A stretch of DNA of 64,000 bases from GCA-2705995 sp048267965. GTDB taxonomy: Bacteria; Bacteroidota; Bacteroidia; Flavobacteriales_G; Salibacteraceae. Made by a program: the position numbers and the translations under genes. Numbering within the stretch: position 1 is the first letter of the stretch; every line of letters starts with the position of its first letter. Positions 34,332 to 43,115 of the stretch are shown here, piece after piece. Location of the stretch: assembly GCA_048267965.1 (NCBI GenBank), contig JBLWWK010000004.1:62001-126000 (forward strand). The letters run 5' to 3'. Under the pieces are notes generated by a model that did no database searches, was not told where the DNA came from, and saw only the letters and a list, made by a program, of their open reading frames with translations.

Positions 34332-35672
34332 TTATTTTTTTAACTCTTCTACACTGGCTACACCGCGCAAGTTACAGAATGCCGTTACAATTTGATTATA
34401 GTGCGGAACTTTGTCTCTAAAATGCTCTACCAATTGTTGCTTTTCTTGGTCGGTAGCTTCTAGCTGATTAAGCACGTTAAGCAAATGCATTTTCATGTGA
34501 CCTTGCTGAATTCCGGTAGTAACCAAAGCTCTTAAAGCGGCAAAATTCTGTGCTAATCCGCTGGCAGCAACAATGCCCATTAATTCTTTTGCGTTAGGAT
34601 TGCCGAGTAATTCGTGGGCAAATTTCACTACAGGATGCAAACCAGTTAAACCTCCCACAGTACCTAATGCTAACGGAATTTCGATCCAAAAATGGAACAT
34701 GCCATCTTCTACTTTACAATCGGTTAAAGAGCGGTATTGGCCTGAGCGGGCAGCATAAGCATGACTAGCCGCTTCAATAGCTCTAAAGTCGTTTCCGGTA
34801 GCAATTACTACGGCATCAATTCCGTTCATAATGCCTTTGTTGTGCGTAGTAGCTCGGTAAGGCTCTATGCGGGCAACGTGCACGGCTCTCTCAAATTTTT
34901 GCACAAACTCTTCTGCCGAAACATTGTCTGATGCTAAAAACTCTACGGGACAACTTACTTCTGCTTTTACCACACAACCTGGCGTGTAGTTAGACAGAAT
35001 GCACATGATGATTTGAATTTGCTTTTCTTCTTCGGTAAAGCGATCGCTGTTTTGTATTTCTCTCTCTAGCGTTTGCGCAAACTGCTCTAAACAGGTGTTT
35101 ATAAAGTTAGCGCCCATAGAATCTATGGTTTCGAAAGTGGCCTTAATTTGGTAATAGTTGGGCTCTTCGAAGTTTTTGTTAATCAGCATTAAATCTTTAA
35201 TCCCTCCACCGCGTTTGCGCATGTTGGCGGTAATATCTGCTGTATCTTCAAAAAACTTGGTTTTTATGGTATTGAAAAAATCCCACAGCTTATTAAAATC
35301 ACCGTAGTATACAAAATGTACGTGCCCTATTTTTTCGGTGCCAATAATTTCGGTTTTAAAACCACCACGATCAAACCAAAAACTAGCCGCTTTAGCTGCA
35401 GCTGCCACTACCGAACTTTCTTCAATGGCCATAGGTATAGCGTACACTTTATCGTTAATTTTAAAGTTAGGTGCTACCCCAAGTGGCAAGTAGTAGTTGG
35501 TAAGCGTGTTTTCAATAAATTCATCGTGCAGTTTCTGAGTAGCTCCATCAGCATGCCAATACTTTTTGAGCAAAGCAGTGGCCTTATCTGCATCTTCAAA
35601 ATACGTGTTGGCAATCCATTCAATTTTGCCCTCTTTCGTTAGCTTCGAGAAGCCTTTTATTTTCTCAGTCAT
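34332..35672 (-). CDS. mvaA: hydroxymethylglutaryl-CoA reductase, class II
   Basis: A 446-residue class II HMG-CoA reductase, reducing HMG-CoA to mevalonate (or the reverse). Motifs are NYYLPLGVAPNFKIND and PMAIEESSVVAAAAKAA (catalytic Glu), MGANFINTCLEQ, the lysine region HNKGIMNGIDAVVIATGNDFRA, GTVGGLTGLHP and GLAQNFAALRALVTTGIQQGHMKMHL with the catalytic histidine near the end. Length is in the class II range. It begins the minus-strand mevalonate block and ends 12 bases before the GYDIA kinase, so the two are likely one transcript. Confidence 0.93.
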   Translation of the reverse strand: MTEKIKGFSKLTKEGKIEWIANTYFEDADKATALLKKYWHADGATQKLHDEFIENTLTNYYLPLGVAPNFKINDKVYAIPMAIEESSVVAAAAKAASFWFDRGGFKTEIIGTEKIGHVHFVYYGDFNKLWDFFNTIKTKFFEDTADITANMRKRGGGIKDLMLINKNFEEPNYYQIKATFETIDSMGANFINTCLEQFAQTLEREIQNSDRFTEEEKQIQIIMCILSNYTPGCVVKAEVSCPVEFLASDNVSAEEFVQKFERAVHVARIEPYRATTHNKGIMNGIDAVVIATGNDFRAIEAASHAYAARSGQYRSLTDCKVEDGMFHFWIEIPLALGTVGGLTGLHPVVKFAHELLGNPNAKELMGIVAASGLAQNFAALRALVTTGIQQGHMKMHLLNVLNQLEATDQEKQQLVEHFRDKVPHYNQIVTAFCNLRGVASVEELKK

Positions 35673-35834
35673 TGCAATATATTTACTATCAATACAACCA
35701 ATATTGAAAACGGTTCAATTGGAGGCGAAAGTTATCTCATTTCTAACGATAGAAGAAAGCGAGCAGCTCAATATTATTGGTTTAATCGCTTAGTTCGCTT
35801 ATTATTAGCCAGTTTAAAAAGCGTGTATTTTTAA

Positions 35835-35846
35835 CGGTACGAACCG
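35835..35846 (+). repeat. variant word CGGTACGAACCG in divergent intergenic region
   Basis: CGGTACGAACCG differs from the 12-base word by one base (G to C) and keeps the CGGT/ACCG arms. It lies between the divergent mvaA and GlcNAc-kinase-like genes. Confidence 0.45.
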
Positions 35847-35916
35847 TTTTTCATCTTTTTTATGTTTTTTGGTTCACTTTTATAGTTACAAACTGAACAC
35901 GAGAAGAATTAAAATC

Positions 35917-35931
35917 GGGTTCCTACCTTTG
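35917..35931 (+). promoter_or_regulatory. putative promoter box overlapping a dispersed word
   Basis: GGGTTCCTACC (35917-35927) runs directly into TTTG, so its TACC forms the front half of an exact -7 box TACCTTTG (35924-35931), 30 bases before the ATG at 35962. This is the one place where the word overlaps a core promoter match. Confidence 0.45.
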
Positions 35932-35961
35932 GTACCAAGAGATTTTAAGCAAATTTTTACC

Positions 35962-36819
35962 ATGATTATTATTGCAGATAGCGGCTCTACCAAGTGCGAT
36001 TGGGTGTTAGGCGACTCGGCCTTTAACCTCTTATTAGAAACTTCTACCATGGGGTTTAACCCGTATTTTCACAACGAGGCCACCATTGCCAATGCCGTAA
36101 AGCAAAACGATTTGCTTGCTCAAAAAGCCGATGATGTTAAGTTGGTTTTTTACTACGGAGCCGGATGTTCTTCTGAATCGTTAAGAAACGTGGTAAGGCG
36201 AGCTTTAAAAATCACTTTTCCAAACGCAAAAATCTGTATTGAACACGATTTAACTGGCGCTGCTTTTGCCACCCATCAGGGCAAAGAGGGCATTTCTTGC
36301 ATTTTAGGAACCGGATCGAACTCTTGTTATTTTGATGGCAAAAAAATTCACGAGGCGGTTCCTGCGTTGGGGTATATTCTGGGAGACGAAGGGTCTGGAA
36401 GTTACTTTGGCAAGCGACTATTAGCGCTGTTTATGTACAAGCAATTGCCAAAAAAAATACATGCTGCTTTTGAAGAAACTTATGGTTTAACTACAGCAGA
36501 GATTGTAGCCAATGTGTATAATAAACCGCATGCAAATGTGTATTTGGCCAGCTTTACTAAGTTTATTTCTTCGTTTAAAAACGAGCCTATCTTTGAAAAG
36601 ATGCTTGTAGATGGAATGCATGAATTTTTATCGATTCATGTAAAGTGTTATCCGCAAAGTAGTTTTGTGCCTGTTCATTTTGTAGGCTCGGTAGCTTATT
36701 ATTTTCAAGATGCTATTTACCAGGCTGCTCAACCACTCGAAATTAAAGTCGATAAAATTGTGAAACGCCCTATTTTACCGCTTCTCGAATACCACAAAGC
36801 TCGGCAGCAAAGCAGTTAA
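35962..36819 (+). CDS. BadF/BadG-family N-acetylglucosamine kinase-like protein
   Basis: A 285-residue actin-fold (ASKHA) kinase-like protein. It has phosphate-1 IIADSGSTKCDWVL, the phosphate-2 region GISCILGTGSNSCYFDG, and GYILGDEGSGSYFGKRLL, typical of the BadF/BadG/BcrA/BcrD and N-acetylglucosamine kinase group. The adenosine-region FVGSVAYYF is near the end. It probably phosphorylates an amino sugar in cell-wall recycling; substrate is not proven by sequence. The ATG at 35962 is chosen because the phosphate-1 loop begins there and a promoter box lies upstream. A GNAT gene follows after 11 bases. Confidence 0.85.
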   Translation: MIIIADSGSTKCDWVLGDSAFNLLLETSTMGFNPYFHNEATIANAVKQNDLLAQKADDVKLVFYYGAGCSSESLRNVVRRALKITFPNAKICIEHDLTGAAFATHQGKEGISCILGTGSNSCYFDGKKIHEAVPALGYILGDEGSGSYFGKRLLALFMYKQLPKKIHAAFEETYGLTTAEIVANVYNKPHANVYLASFTKFISSFKNEPIFEKMLVDGMHEFLSIHVKCYPQSSFVPVHFVGSVAYYFQDAIYQAAQPLEIKVDKIVKRPILPLLEYHKARQQSS

Positions 36820-36830
36820 ATTACTGACCT

Positions 36831-37670
36831 ATGGACCTTCGAAGTTTAGAAAACATTTCGGTGAGTACACTTTCGAAAGCGCTTAATGAGGCTTTTGCAG
36901 AGTATTACCTTCCTCTACAGTTTTCTGAATTAGAATTGAGTCAAAAGATGAAAATAGACCGTAACGATGCTTCTTTATCGGTGGGTGTTTTTGACCAAGG
37001 CGAATTGGTAGCGTTTATTTTACATGGAATAGACCGCGTTAAGCATCGGCTTGTTGTGCATAATGGCGGTACGGGTGTGCTTAAAAAATACCGCGGTAGA
37101 GGGCTCACTCAAAAAATGTATGCCTACATTTTACCGAAATTGCAAACAATGGGGGTAGATGAGTTAGTACTCGAAGTTTTAACTCAGAACAAACCCGCTA
37201 TTCAGTCTTACCAGAAAATTGGTTTTAATACGTCTCGATTACTAAACGGGTATACAGGCACAGTTTCAGTGCAATCTGAGTTACCACCTGTGATTATTCA
37301 ACGTGCTGTATCTGTAAATTGGGAGCGATTCGCCAACGTACAAGAAGTGGATTGTTCTTGGCAATTTTCGAATCAAGCTTTACAACAAATGGGCAGCGAA
37401 TTAGTGGTTTTAGATGCTTTTCTTGAAAAACGATGGACAGGCTGTGTTTTGTACAACTCTACTAAAAAGCAGGTTTGCCAAATTGTGGTACATCCTACTT
37501 ACAGGCGCCAAGGCGTTGCCTCTGCTTTATTGAGCCACATTGCTACGCATTTTGATGCGAACTGTTCAGCTATAAATATTGATGCGTCTCATACTGCTCT
37601 GAGTGCTTTTTATATCAGCAGTGGCTTGAAACTTCGCTTTCAACAACTAGAGATGAAGCTGCGCTTGTAA
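36831..37670 (+). CDS. double-GNAT acetyltransferase
   Basis: A 279-residue protein with two GNAT-like halves. The first (about 1-145) has the acetyl-CoA loop KKYRGRGLTQKMYAYILP. The second (about 160-279) has VHPTYRRQGVASALLSHIA, the canonical R/Q-x-x-G-x-G/A motif. The C-terminal half also has the A-L-x-A-F-Y-x-S-x-G-L-K-L signature. The substrate is unknown. It probably forms a two-gene unit with the GlcNAc-kinase-like gene 11 bases upstream, which hints at amino sugar or peptide modification but does not prove it. Confidence 0.8.
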   Translation: MDLRSLENISVSTLSKALNEAFAEYYLPLQFSELELSQKMKIDRNDASLSVGVFDQGELVAFILHGIDRVKHRLVVHNGGTGVLKKYRGRGLTQKMYAYILPKLQTMGVDELVLEVLTQNKPAIQSYQKIGFNTSRLLNGYTGTVSVQSELPPVIIQRAVSVNWERFANVQEVDCSWQFSNQALQQMGSELVVLDAFLEKRWTGCVLYNSTKKQVCQIVVHPTYRRQGVASALLSHIATHFDANCSAINIDASHTALSAFYISSGLKLRFQQLEMKLRL

Positions 37671-37724
37671 ACTCTTTCTCTAACCTATCTCAACACAAAA
37701 TGGCCTTAAATAGCTATTGGCCAG

Positions 37725-38168
37725 CTACAACTTAAACTGAAAAGGCAGTTTGAATTCTACTCTAACGGGTTGTCCTTCTCTGTAAGCAGGAACCCAAGTT
37801 TTAAACTTTTTCACCACTCGGATGGCTTCCGCCTCTAAATCGGGATGATCGCTAGAAATGGTTTCAATCTCTTCAATCTCTCCGTTTTGCTCAATAATAA
37901 ACTTGAGTAGCACTCTGCCTTCTATACCTTGTTTCTTGGCTTCTTTCGGATACTTGATGGTGTTACGTATATGATTTTGCACACCTGCAAGTCCATCGGG
38001 GTACATGGCATATTTATCAGGAACCAGAGAATCTGCTGTGTTAGATAAATCACCCAGCACTTCTTGGTAGTTTTTCTTCTTGATTTGTTTTTCAGTCAAT
38101 TGACTTTGGGCCATGGCCGATGCGGCCAACAGCATAAAAAGACTAAATACCACGATTATTTTTTGCAT
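37725..38168 (-). CDS. TonB C-terminal domain protein
   Basis: A 147-residue secreted protein. The signal peptide is MQKIIVVFSLFMLLAASAMA, and the ATG at 38166-38168 is chosen for that reason. After a short charged linker, a TonB C-terminal domain (about 65-147) has IRNTIKYPKEAKKQGIEGRV and LKFIIEQNGEIEEIE with the terminal VRVEFKLPFQFKL. It lacks the membrane anchor and proline-rich spacer of a true TonB, so it is likely a periplasmic TonB-box protein and not an energy transducer. It is separated from the RND operon by a terminator. Confidence 0.82.
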   Translation of the reverse strand: MQKIIVVFSLFMLLAASAMAQSQLTEKQIKKKNYQEVLGDLSNTADSLVPDKYAMYPDGLAGVQNHIRNTIKYPKEAKKQGIEGRVLLKFIIEQNGEIEEIETISSDHPDLEAEAIRVVKKFKTWVPAYREGQPVRVEFKLPFQFKL

Positions 38169-38250
38169 GCTATTCGGTTTGTTTTCATTCTTCAATTATG
38201 GAAAACAGCTATTTTCATCTAACCAGCTATTTTGCTGGTAGAAAGTACAA

Positions 38251-38282
38251 AAAAAGCCCTGCAGTTTTGCAGGGCTTTTTTG
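38251..38282. terminator. terminator of the RND efflux operon
   Basis: AAAAAGCCCTGCA and TGCAGGGCTTTTT form a 13-pair stem around a 4-base loop. A second hairpin (AACCAGC...GCTGGT) lies just upstream at 38221-38239. It serves the RND gene ending at 38301 on the minus strand. Confidence 0.85.
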
Positions 38283-38300
38283 AATTAAATCTAATAAAAA

Positions 38301-41300
38301 CTACGAATTGGTTTTAGCTAGTTTGTATTTCGCCTTTTTCAAGATGTGATACATAACTGGCACGATAACCAAGGTTAAGAATGTCGCGAAGGTTAATCCG
38401 AAAATGATGGTCCACGACATCGGTCCCCAAAACATTACGTTGTCACCGCCCATATAGATTTTTGGATCTAAGTTGGTGAAGAACGAAAAGAAGTCGATGT
38501 TTAACCCAATGGCCAATGGCAACAGACCTAAAATGGTAGTAATTGCCGTAAGCAATACGGGGCGCAAACGGGTTTTACCCCCTTCGATAATAGCTTCTGT
38601 AACTTTATCGAATGGTAGGTTCTCTCCTTCTTGAAGACCTAACTCTTTGCTTTTTCTGTCGATAATTAAGTTGGTATAATCGATCAGTACTATGGCGTTG
38701 TTCACCACAATACCTGCCAAAGAGATAATACCAATCATCGACATAATAATTACGAAATCCATTTGAGCAAACACCAACCCTAAGAACACCCCAATAAGGC
38801 TAAACAGTACTGAGAAACCAATAATAAACGGAGTAGAGATACTGTTAAACTGAAGTACAATAATGAAGATGATTAAGAAGAAGGCAATGAGCAACGCTGT
38901 AGATAAGAAGCTCATTTCTTTCGCTTGTTCTTCTTGCTGCCCGGTGAAATCTACTGAAAACTCTTCTGGTACATCATACCCTTTCAAGTGCTCTTTAATT
39001 TCGGCTACCACCTCGTTCGGGTTGTAATCTTCTAACACGTTAGACGAAATAGTAATTACACGATCTAAATCGGCTCGTTTTACAGCAGAGAAAGTTGAAC
39101 TTTTACTGGCTGTAGCTACCGCAGAGATAGGAACCTGAACTACTTTTCCGGTGTTCATGTCTTTAAAGGTGATGCGTTGATTCATCAATGCATCGGCATT
39201 TTCGCGGTATTCTTGAGACAAGCGAACATAAATCGGATAATCGTCTTCCCCTTCCTTGTAGGTAGAAACTTCTTTACCGAACAACGCTGTTCTAATGGCA
39301 TCACCAATCGAGTAAGTGCTTAAACCGAGTTGTCTCGCTTTGGCTCTATCGATTTTAATAGGCAATTCTGGCTTTCCTTGTTCTACATCGAGCTTTAATT
39401 CTTCGATACCGCCAATGTTTCCATCTTCGATATACGATTTCATAGATTCTGCTAAATCCATTAACTCGTAATAGTTATCGCCTTTTAATTCGATGTTTAC
39501 TGGAGCTCCTTGGGGCGGCCCGTTTTGGTTTTCTGCCACGGTAATTTTCACCCCTGGAAAGCCTTTGATGGCATCTCTGATCTCTGACTGAACTTTTGAG
39601 GTAGAAATACCAAAACGCTCTTGAAACTTCACAAACGAAATGGTTACACGCGCCTTGTGCGGAGTGTTCCCCATTTGTGGCCCTTGCATAGGGTCTGAGG
39701 TTCCTTCCCCTACTTGACCAATAACTGATTCTACAATGGCCATTGTAGAAAGTGTATCCATTTCACCGGTGGTATCGTTTTCGATTACCATAGGTTGACC
39801 ACCTTCTTCAGAGCGAACTTGATTCAATTTTTCAATAACAATATTCTCTATCTCTTTGGTAATCTTATTGGTAGTTTCGATATCGGTTCCTATCGGATTT
39901 TCGATATAGATATTCAAGTATTGCGGTTCGCCTTCTGGGAAAAACAACACTTTAGGTGCAAATCCTGCAATTAGACCTACCGATACAATTAGCAAGAGAA
40001 AGGTTCCTACCAATAAGCCTACAGGTCTTTTACCTTTTAAAGAAAGTTGAATAAAATGATCGTAAACGTCTTCTAACCAAACAATAATTTTCTCTTGAAA
40101 AACGATGGTTGCTGGGTAAATTACAAACCCATTAAACAACGTAAACAAAGCAGTTACACCAATAAAGTTAGACGATAAGATTTGCCCAGTTAATCGGTAA
40201 ATGATGGCTATTGCCAATAAGATTAACGAAGGAACCACCATCTTCTTACGGTGAGTATTCTTCCCAATAAACATGAATTTACCCAAGAAGAGAACTAACG
40301 CAACCGATACCACAAAACCTGCTAGGTAGTTGAGCGGTTGAGCTTCTGGAGAAGCATCGCCCATTACATCTAAGCCCAAGGCTAAAAGCAAGGTGCCCAT
40401 TAAGCCAAAAATCCACTTATTAGAGACTTTGATTTCATCTTCTTCTAACTTCATAAATACTGAAGTAAGCACTGGGTTAATTACCAATGCCACAAACAAA
40501 GAAGAAGTAAGAACGATAATAAGCGTAATGGGTAAGTATTTCATGAATTGCCCCATTTGCCCTGGCCATAGAGCCAAAGGAATAAACGCTGCCAACGTGG
40601 TAGCTGTTGAAGCAATAATGGGCCAAGCTACTTCACCCACACCAGCCTTTGCTGCTTGTTTAGGGGAATAGCCTTCATCTCTCAATCGGTAAATATTCTC
40701 TACCGTTACAATTCCGTTATCTACCAACATCCCTAAGGCCAACACCAAAGAGAAAAGCACCATAATATTAAGGGTAACGCCCAGTGCATTTAAGATAAAG
40801 AACGAAAGAAACATTGAAAGCGGAATGGCAATACCAACGAAAAGCGCGTTTCTTAATCCTAAGAAAAACAGCAGAACCGCCACCACGAGCAATACCCCAA
40901 AAATAATTGAGTTTTCTAGCTCACTTACTTGGGTTCTGGTTTGGTCTGATTGATCTGAGGTAATCGAAATCTGCAAGTTTTGCGGAAAAACTTCTTCTTG
41001 CGCTTTGGCTACAATTTTGTTGATTTCGTCTGATGCTTCGATTAGGTTTTCACCGGCACGTTTCATCACATCAAGCATTACCACTGTTTTCTTGTACTGG
41101 CGAGCGTAGCTGGTTTTGTCTTCTTCTCCAAAGCTAACTTTACCAATATCTCTTAAGTAGATTACGTTGTTGTTTTCGTGCTTAACTACAATGTTTTCGA
41201 TTTGTTTCCAATCAGTAAACTCACCGATTACACGTACTGTACGTTCAAATTTATCGACTTTTAAATCACCACCAGAAATGGTCAAATTCTCTTGAGAAAT

Positions 41301-41966
41301 AGCGCTAGCTACATCTCCGAAGTTTACTTGAGTAGCTTCCATTCGGTGAACATCGAGGTCTACTTTTACCTCTTTATCCATTACACCGCGAATATCTACT
41401 TTGGTAATTTGCGGTAAATCTTCGATTTCGTCTTCTAAATATTCCCCGTATTCTTTTAACTGATCAATCGAGAAATCTCCAGATAAGTTAATGTTCATGA
41501 TAGGAATCAGCTCAGAGAAATTCATCTCGAACACATTAGGATCGGTAGGTAAATCGTCTGGAAAATCAGAATCAGACATGGCAACATCTACCTTGTCTTT
41601 TACCTTTCTTAATGCCTCTTCTGGTGTTACACTAAAATCAAACTTGATTTGAATAGAAGAGTAACCTTGAATAGAGGTTGAGTTAATTTCATCTACACCC
41701 GTAATAGTATTGATTTCTTTTTCGAACGGACGAGTAATTAACTTTTCTATATCAAGTGGTGAGTTTCCTGGATAAGGCGTTCCTACATAAATTTCTGGTG
41801 TTACCACCTCTGGGAACGATTCTTTAGGCATGCTCGTGTAAGAGAATATACCCCCAAGAAATATTATTACTGTGAGCACAAAAACGGTGGTCTTGTTATC
41901 TACCGATAAGCTCGAAAGACCAAACTCTTTGATGCGCTCAGTTAAGTTCTTTTTTTCTTCAGCCAT
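38301..41966 (-). CDS. RND efflux transporter permease, enlarged
   Basis: A 1221-residue inner-membrane RND pump of the AcrB/HAE1 type, working with the adaptor and TolC-like proteins encoded upstream. It shows the first membrane helix, PGNSPLDIEKLITRPFE, the proton-relay TM4 region LALGMLVDNGIVTVENIYR and the matching second-half segments (ISLAGIVVNNAIVLIDYTN, GGKTRLRPVLLTAITTILG). It is about 150 residues longer than usual. The excess is an insertion at about residues 505-640, after TM6, that holds about four extra hydrophobic segments. The reading frame is intact and the insert begins and ends in well-conserved sequence. Substrate unknown. Confidence 0.93.
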   Translation of the reverse strand: MAEEKKNLTERIKEFGLSSLSVDNKTTVFVLTVIIFLGGIFSYTSMPKESFPEVVTPEIYVGTPYPGNSPLDIEKLITRPFEKEINTITGVDEINSTSIQGYSSIQIKFDFSVTPEEALRKVKDKVDVAMSDSDFPDDLPTDPNVFEMNFSELIPIMNINLSGDFSIDQLKEYGEYLEDEIEDLPQITKVDIRGVMDKEVKVDLDVHRMEATQVNFGDVASAISQENLTISGGDLKVDKFERTVRVIGEFTDWKQIENIVVKHENNNVIYLRDIGKVSFGEEDKTSYARQYKKTVVMLDVMKRAGENLIEASDEINKIVAKAQEEVFPQNLQISITSDQSDQTRTQVSELENSIIFGVLLVVAVLLFFLGLRNALFVGIAIPLSMFLSFFILNALGVTLNIMVLFSLVLALGMLVDNGIVTVENIYRLRDEGYSPKQAAKAGVGEVAWPIIASTATTLAAFIPLALWPGQMGQFMKYLPITLIIVLTSSLFVALVINPVLTSVFMKLEEDEIKVSNKWIFGLMGTLLLALGLDVMGDASPEAQPLNYLAGFVVSVALVLFLGKFMFIGKNTHRKKMVVPSLILLAIAIIYRLTGQILSSNFIGVTALFTLFNGFVIYPATIVFQEKIIVWLEDVYDHFIQLSLKGKRPVGLLVGTFLLLIVSVGLIAGFAPKVLFFPEGEPQYLNIYIENPIGTDIETTNKITKEIENIVIEKLNQVRSEEGGQPMVIENDTTGEMDTLSTMAIVESVIGQVGEGTSDPMQGPQMGNTPHKARVTISFVKFQERFGISTSKVQSEIRDAIKGFPGVKITVAENQNGPPQGAPVNIELKGDNYYELMDLAESMKSYIEDGNIGGIEELKLDVEQGKPELPIKIDRAKARQLGLSTYSIGDAIRTALFGKEVSTYKEGEDDYPIYVRLSQEYRENADALMNQRITFKDMNTGKVVQVPISAVATASKSSTFSAVKRADLDRVITISSNVLEDYNPNEVVAEIKEHLKGYDVPEEFSVDFTGQQEEQAKEMSFLSTALLIAFFLIIFIIVLQFNSISTPFIIGFSVLFSLIGVFLGLVFAQMDFVIIMSMIGIISLAGIVVNNAIVLIDYTNLIIDRKSKELGLQEGENLPFDKVTEAIIEGGKTRLRPVLLTAITTILGLLPLAIGLNIDFFSFFTNLDPKIYMGGDNVMFWGPMSWTIIFGLTFATFLTLVIVPVMYHILKKAKYKLAKTNS

Positions 41967-41978
41967 GAATCAACTGTG

Positions 41979-43115
41979 TTACTTTTTTAAAATGGTCACC
42001 TTTTGGCCAGACTTAATACTTCTTGAACCTTGGTCTACAATTACATCTCCGGGTTTAATTCCAGAAAGTACCATGGTTTCTGCTTTAGCGTTCGATTTTC
42101 CCGTTTCAATAAATTGCTTTTCTACGGTTACTTCTCCCGATTTTCCGCTAGCGGTATACACAAAGTTTTCGCCTGTTGGTGTTTGCTGTATAAGTACAGA
42201 TGGCAGTACAATAGCAGAATCTTGATGATAATCACGAATCACCAATTTCGCCATCAGGTTAGGCTTAATCTGGTTGTTTTCGTTATTGATATCGATTCTA
42301 GCTACAAACGTTCTGTTTCCAGGATTTATAAAATCTCCCGTTCTAGAAACTACAGTATCTATCGTTAAATCTAATGGTTCAAATTCAACGCGAGTTCGGG
42401 TTCCTTCAGTTACTACGCCTAAGTAGCGCTCAGATATATCTGATTTGATGTAAACGTTTTTTAGGTTAACCAAACGGATTAACGGCATGCCTGGAGAAGC
42501 CATTTCGCCAACGTTGGGCATGATCTCGTCTACTACACCCGAAAATGGAGCTTTTACTTGCGCCATGTCTAATTGCGCATTTAATGTAGCCAGCTTTTTC
42601 TCTAGTGATTGCTTGTTGTTTTTAGCTTCGAGAAATTGCATTTCAGAACCAATGTTTTTATCCCAAAGTCTTTTTTGACGATCGAAAATATCGGTTGCTA
42701 ACGATAGTGAGTTGTTTACTTCATCGATATTTTTGCGAATAGTTTCTGCATCGATAGAAAGTAACAGTTGCCCTTTTTGAACAGAGGCGCCTTCTTGAAC
42801 GTTGATGGCTAAAATTTCACCGCCTGTTTGCGCAGAAAGCAAAACGTTTTCTGGAGCTTCTACATTACCGTAAACTTCAAAATAGTGATCGAAGCTGCTC
42901 ACCGCTACTTCTTGAACGGTAATTTGAGTTAACTTTTTAGTAGTGTCTTGCGCCTGAATTTTCTTTTCTACTTCAACAATTTGCTTGTTGATATCAGCCA
43001 TTTCTTTTCGTAAACTATCTCTTTGTTCACGAAGTTGTTCGACTGGTGTTTTTTCTCCAGAACAAGCAACCAAAATTGCTGTGGCTATTACTGATAGAAT
43101 AATTACCCTTCTCAT
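41979..43115 (-). CDS. RND efflux periplasmic adaptor (membrane fusion protein)
   Basis: A 378-residue adaptor lipoprotein. The N-terminus has a lipobox-like IATAILVACSGE (Cys at about residue 19), then a short coiled coil. The lipoyl half-motifs are VLLSAQTGGEILAINVQEG and MAQVKAPFSGVVDEIMPNVG, with a helical hairpin between them. Beta-barrel and membrane-proximal domains follow. It is 13 bases upstream of the RND permease start and overlaps the TolC gene by 4 bases (ATGA), giving the order TetR-TolC-MFP-RND in one operon. Confidence 0.92.
   Translation of the reverse strand: MRRVIILSVIATAILVACSGEKTPVEQLREQRDSLRKEMADINKQIVEVEKKIQAQDTTKKLTQITVQEVAVSSFDHYFEVYGNVEAPENVLLSAQTGGEILAINVQEGASVQKGQLLLSIDAETIRKNIDEVNNSLSLATDIFDRQKRLWDKNIGSEMQFLEAKNNKQSLEKKLATLNAQLDMAQVKAPFSGVVDEIMPNVGEMASPGMPLIRLVNLKNVYIKSDISERYLGVVTEGTRTRVEFEPLDLTIDTVVSRTGDFINPGNRTFVARIDINNENNQIKPNLMAKLVIRDYHQDSAIVLPSVLIQQTPTGENFVYTASGKSGEVTVEKQFIETGKSNAKAETMVLSGIKPGDVIVDQGSRSIKSGQKVTILKK

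Noticed and set aside
35673..35961. Divergent mvaA/GlcNAc-kinase region searched for a riboswitch or tRNA
   Set aside because: No tRNA-like fold or conserved aptamer pattern was seen; only the dispersed words and a promoter box were supported.
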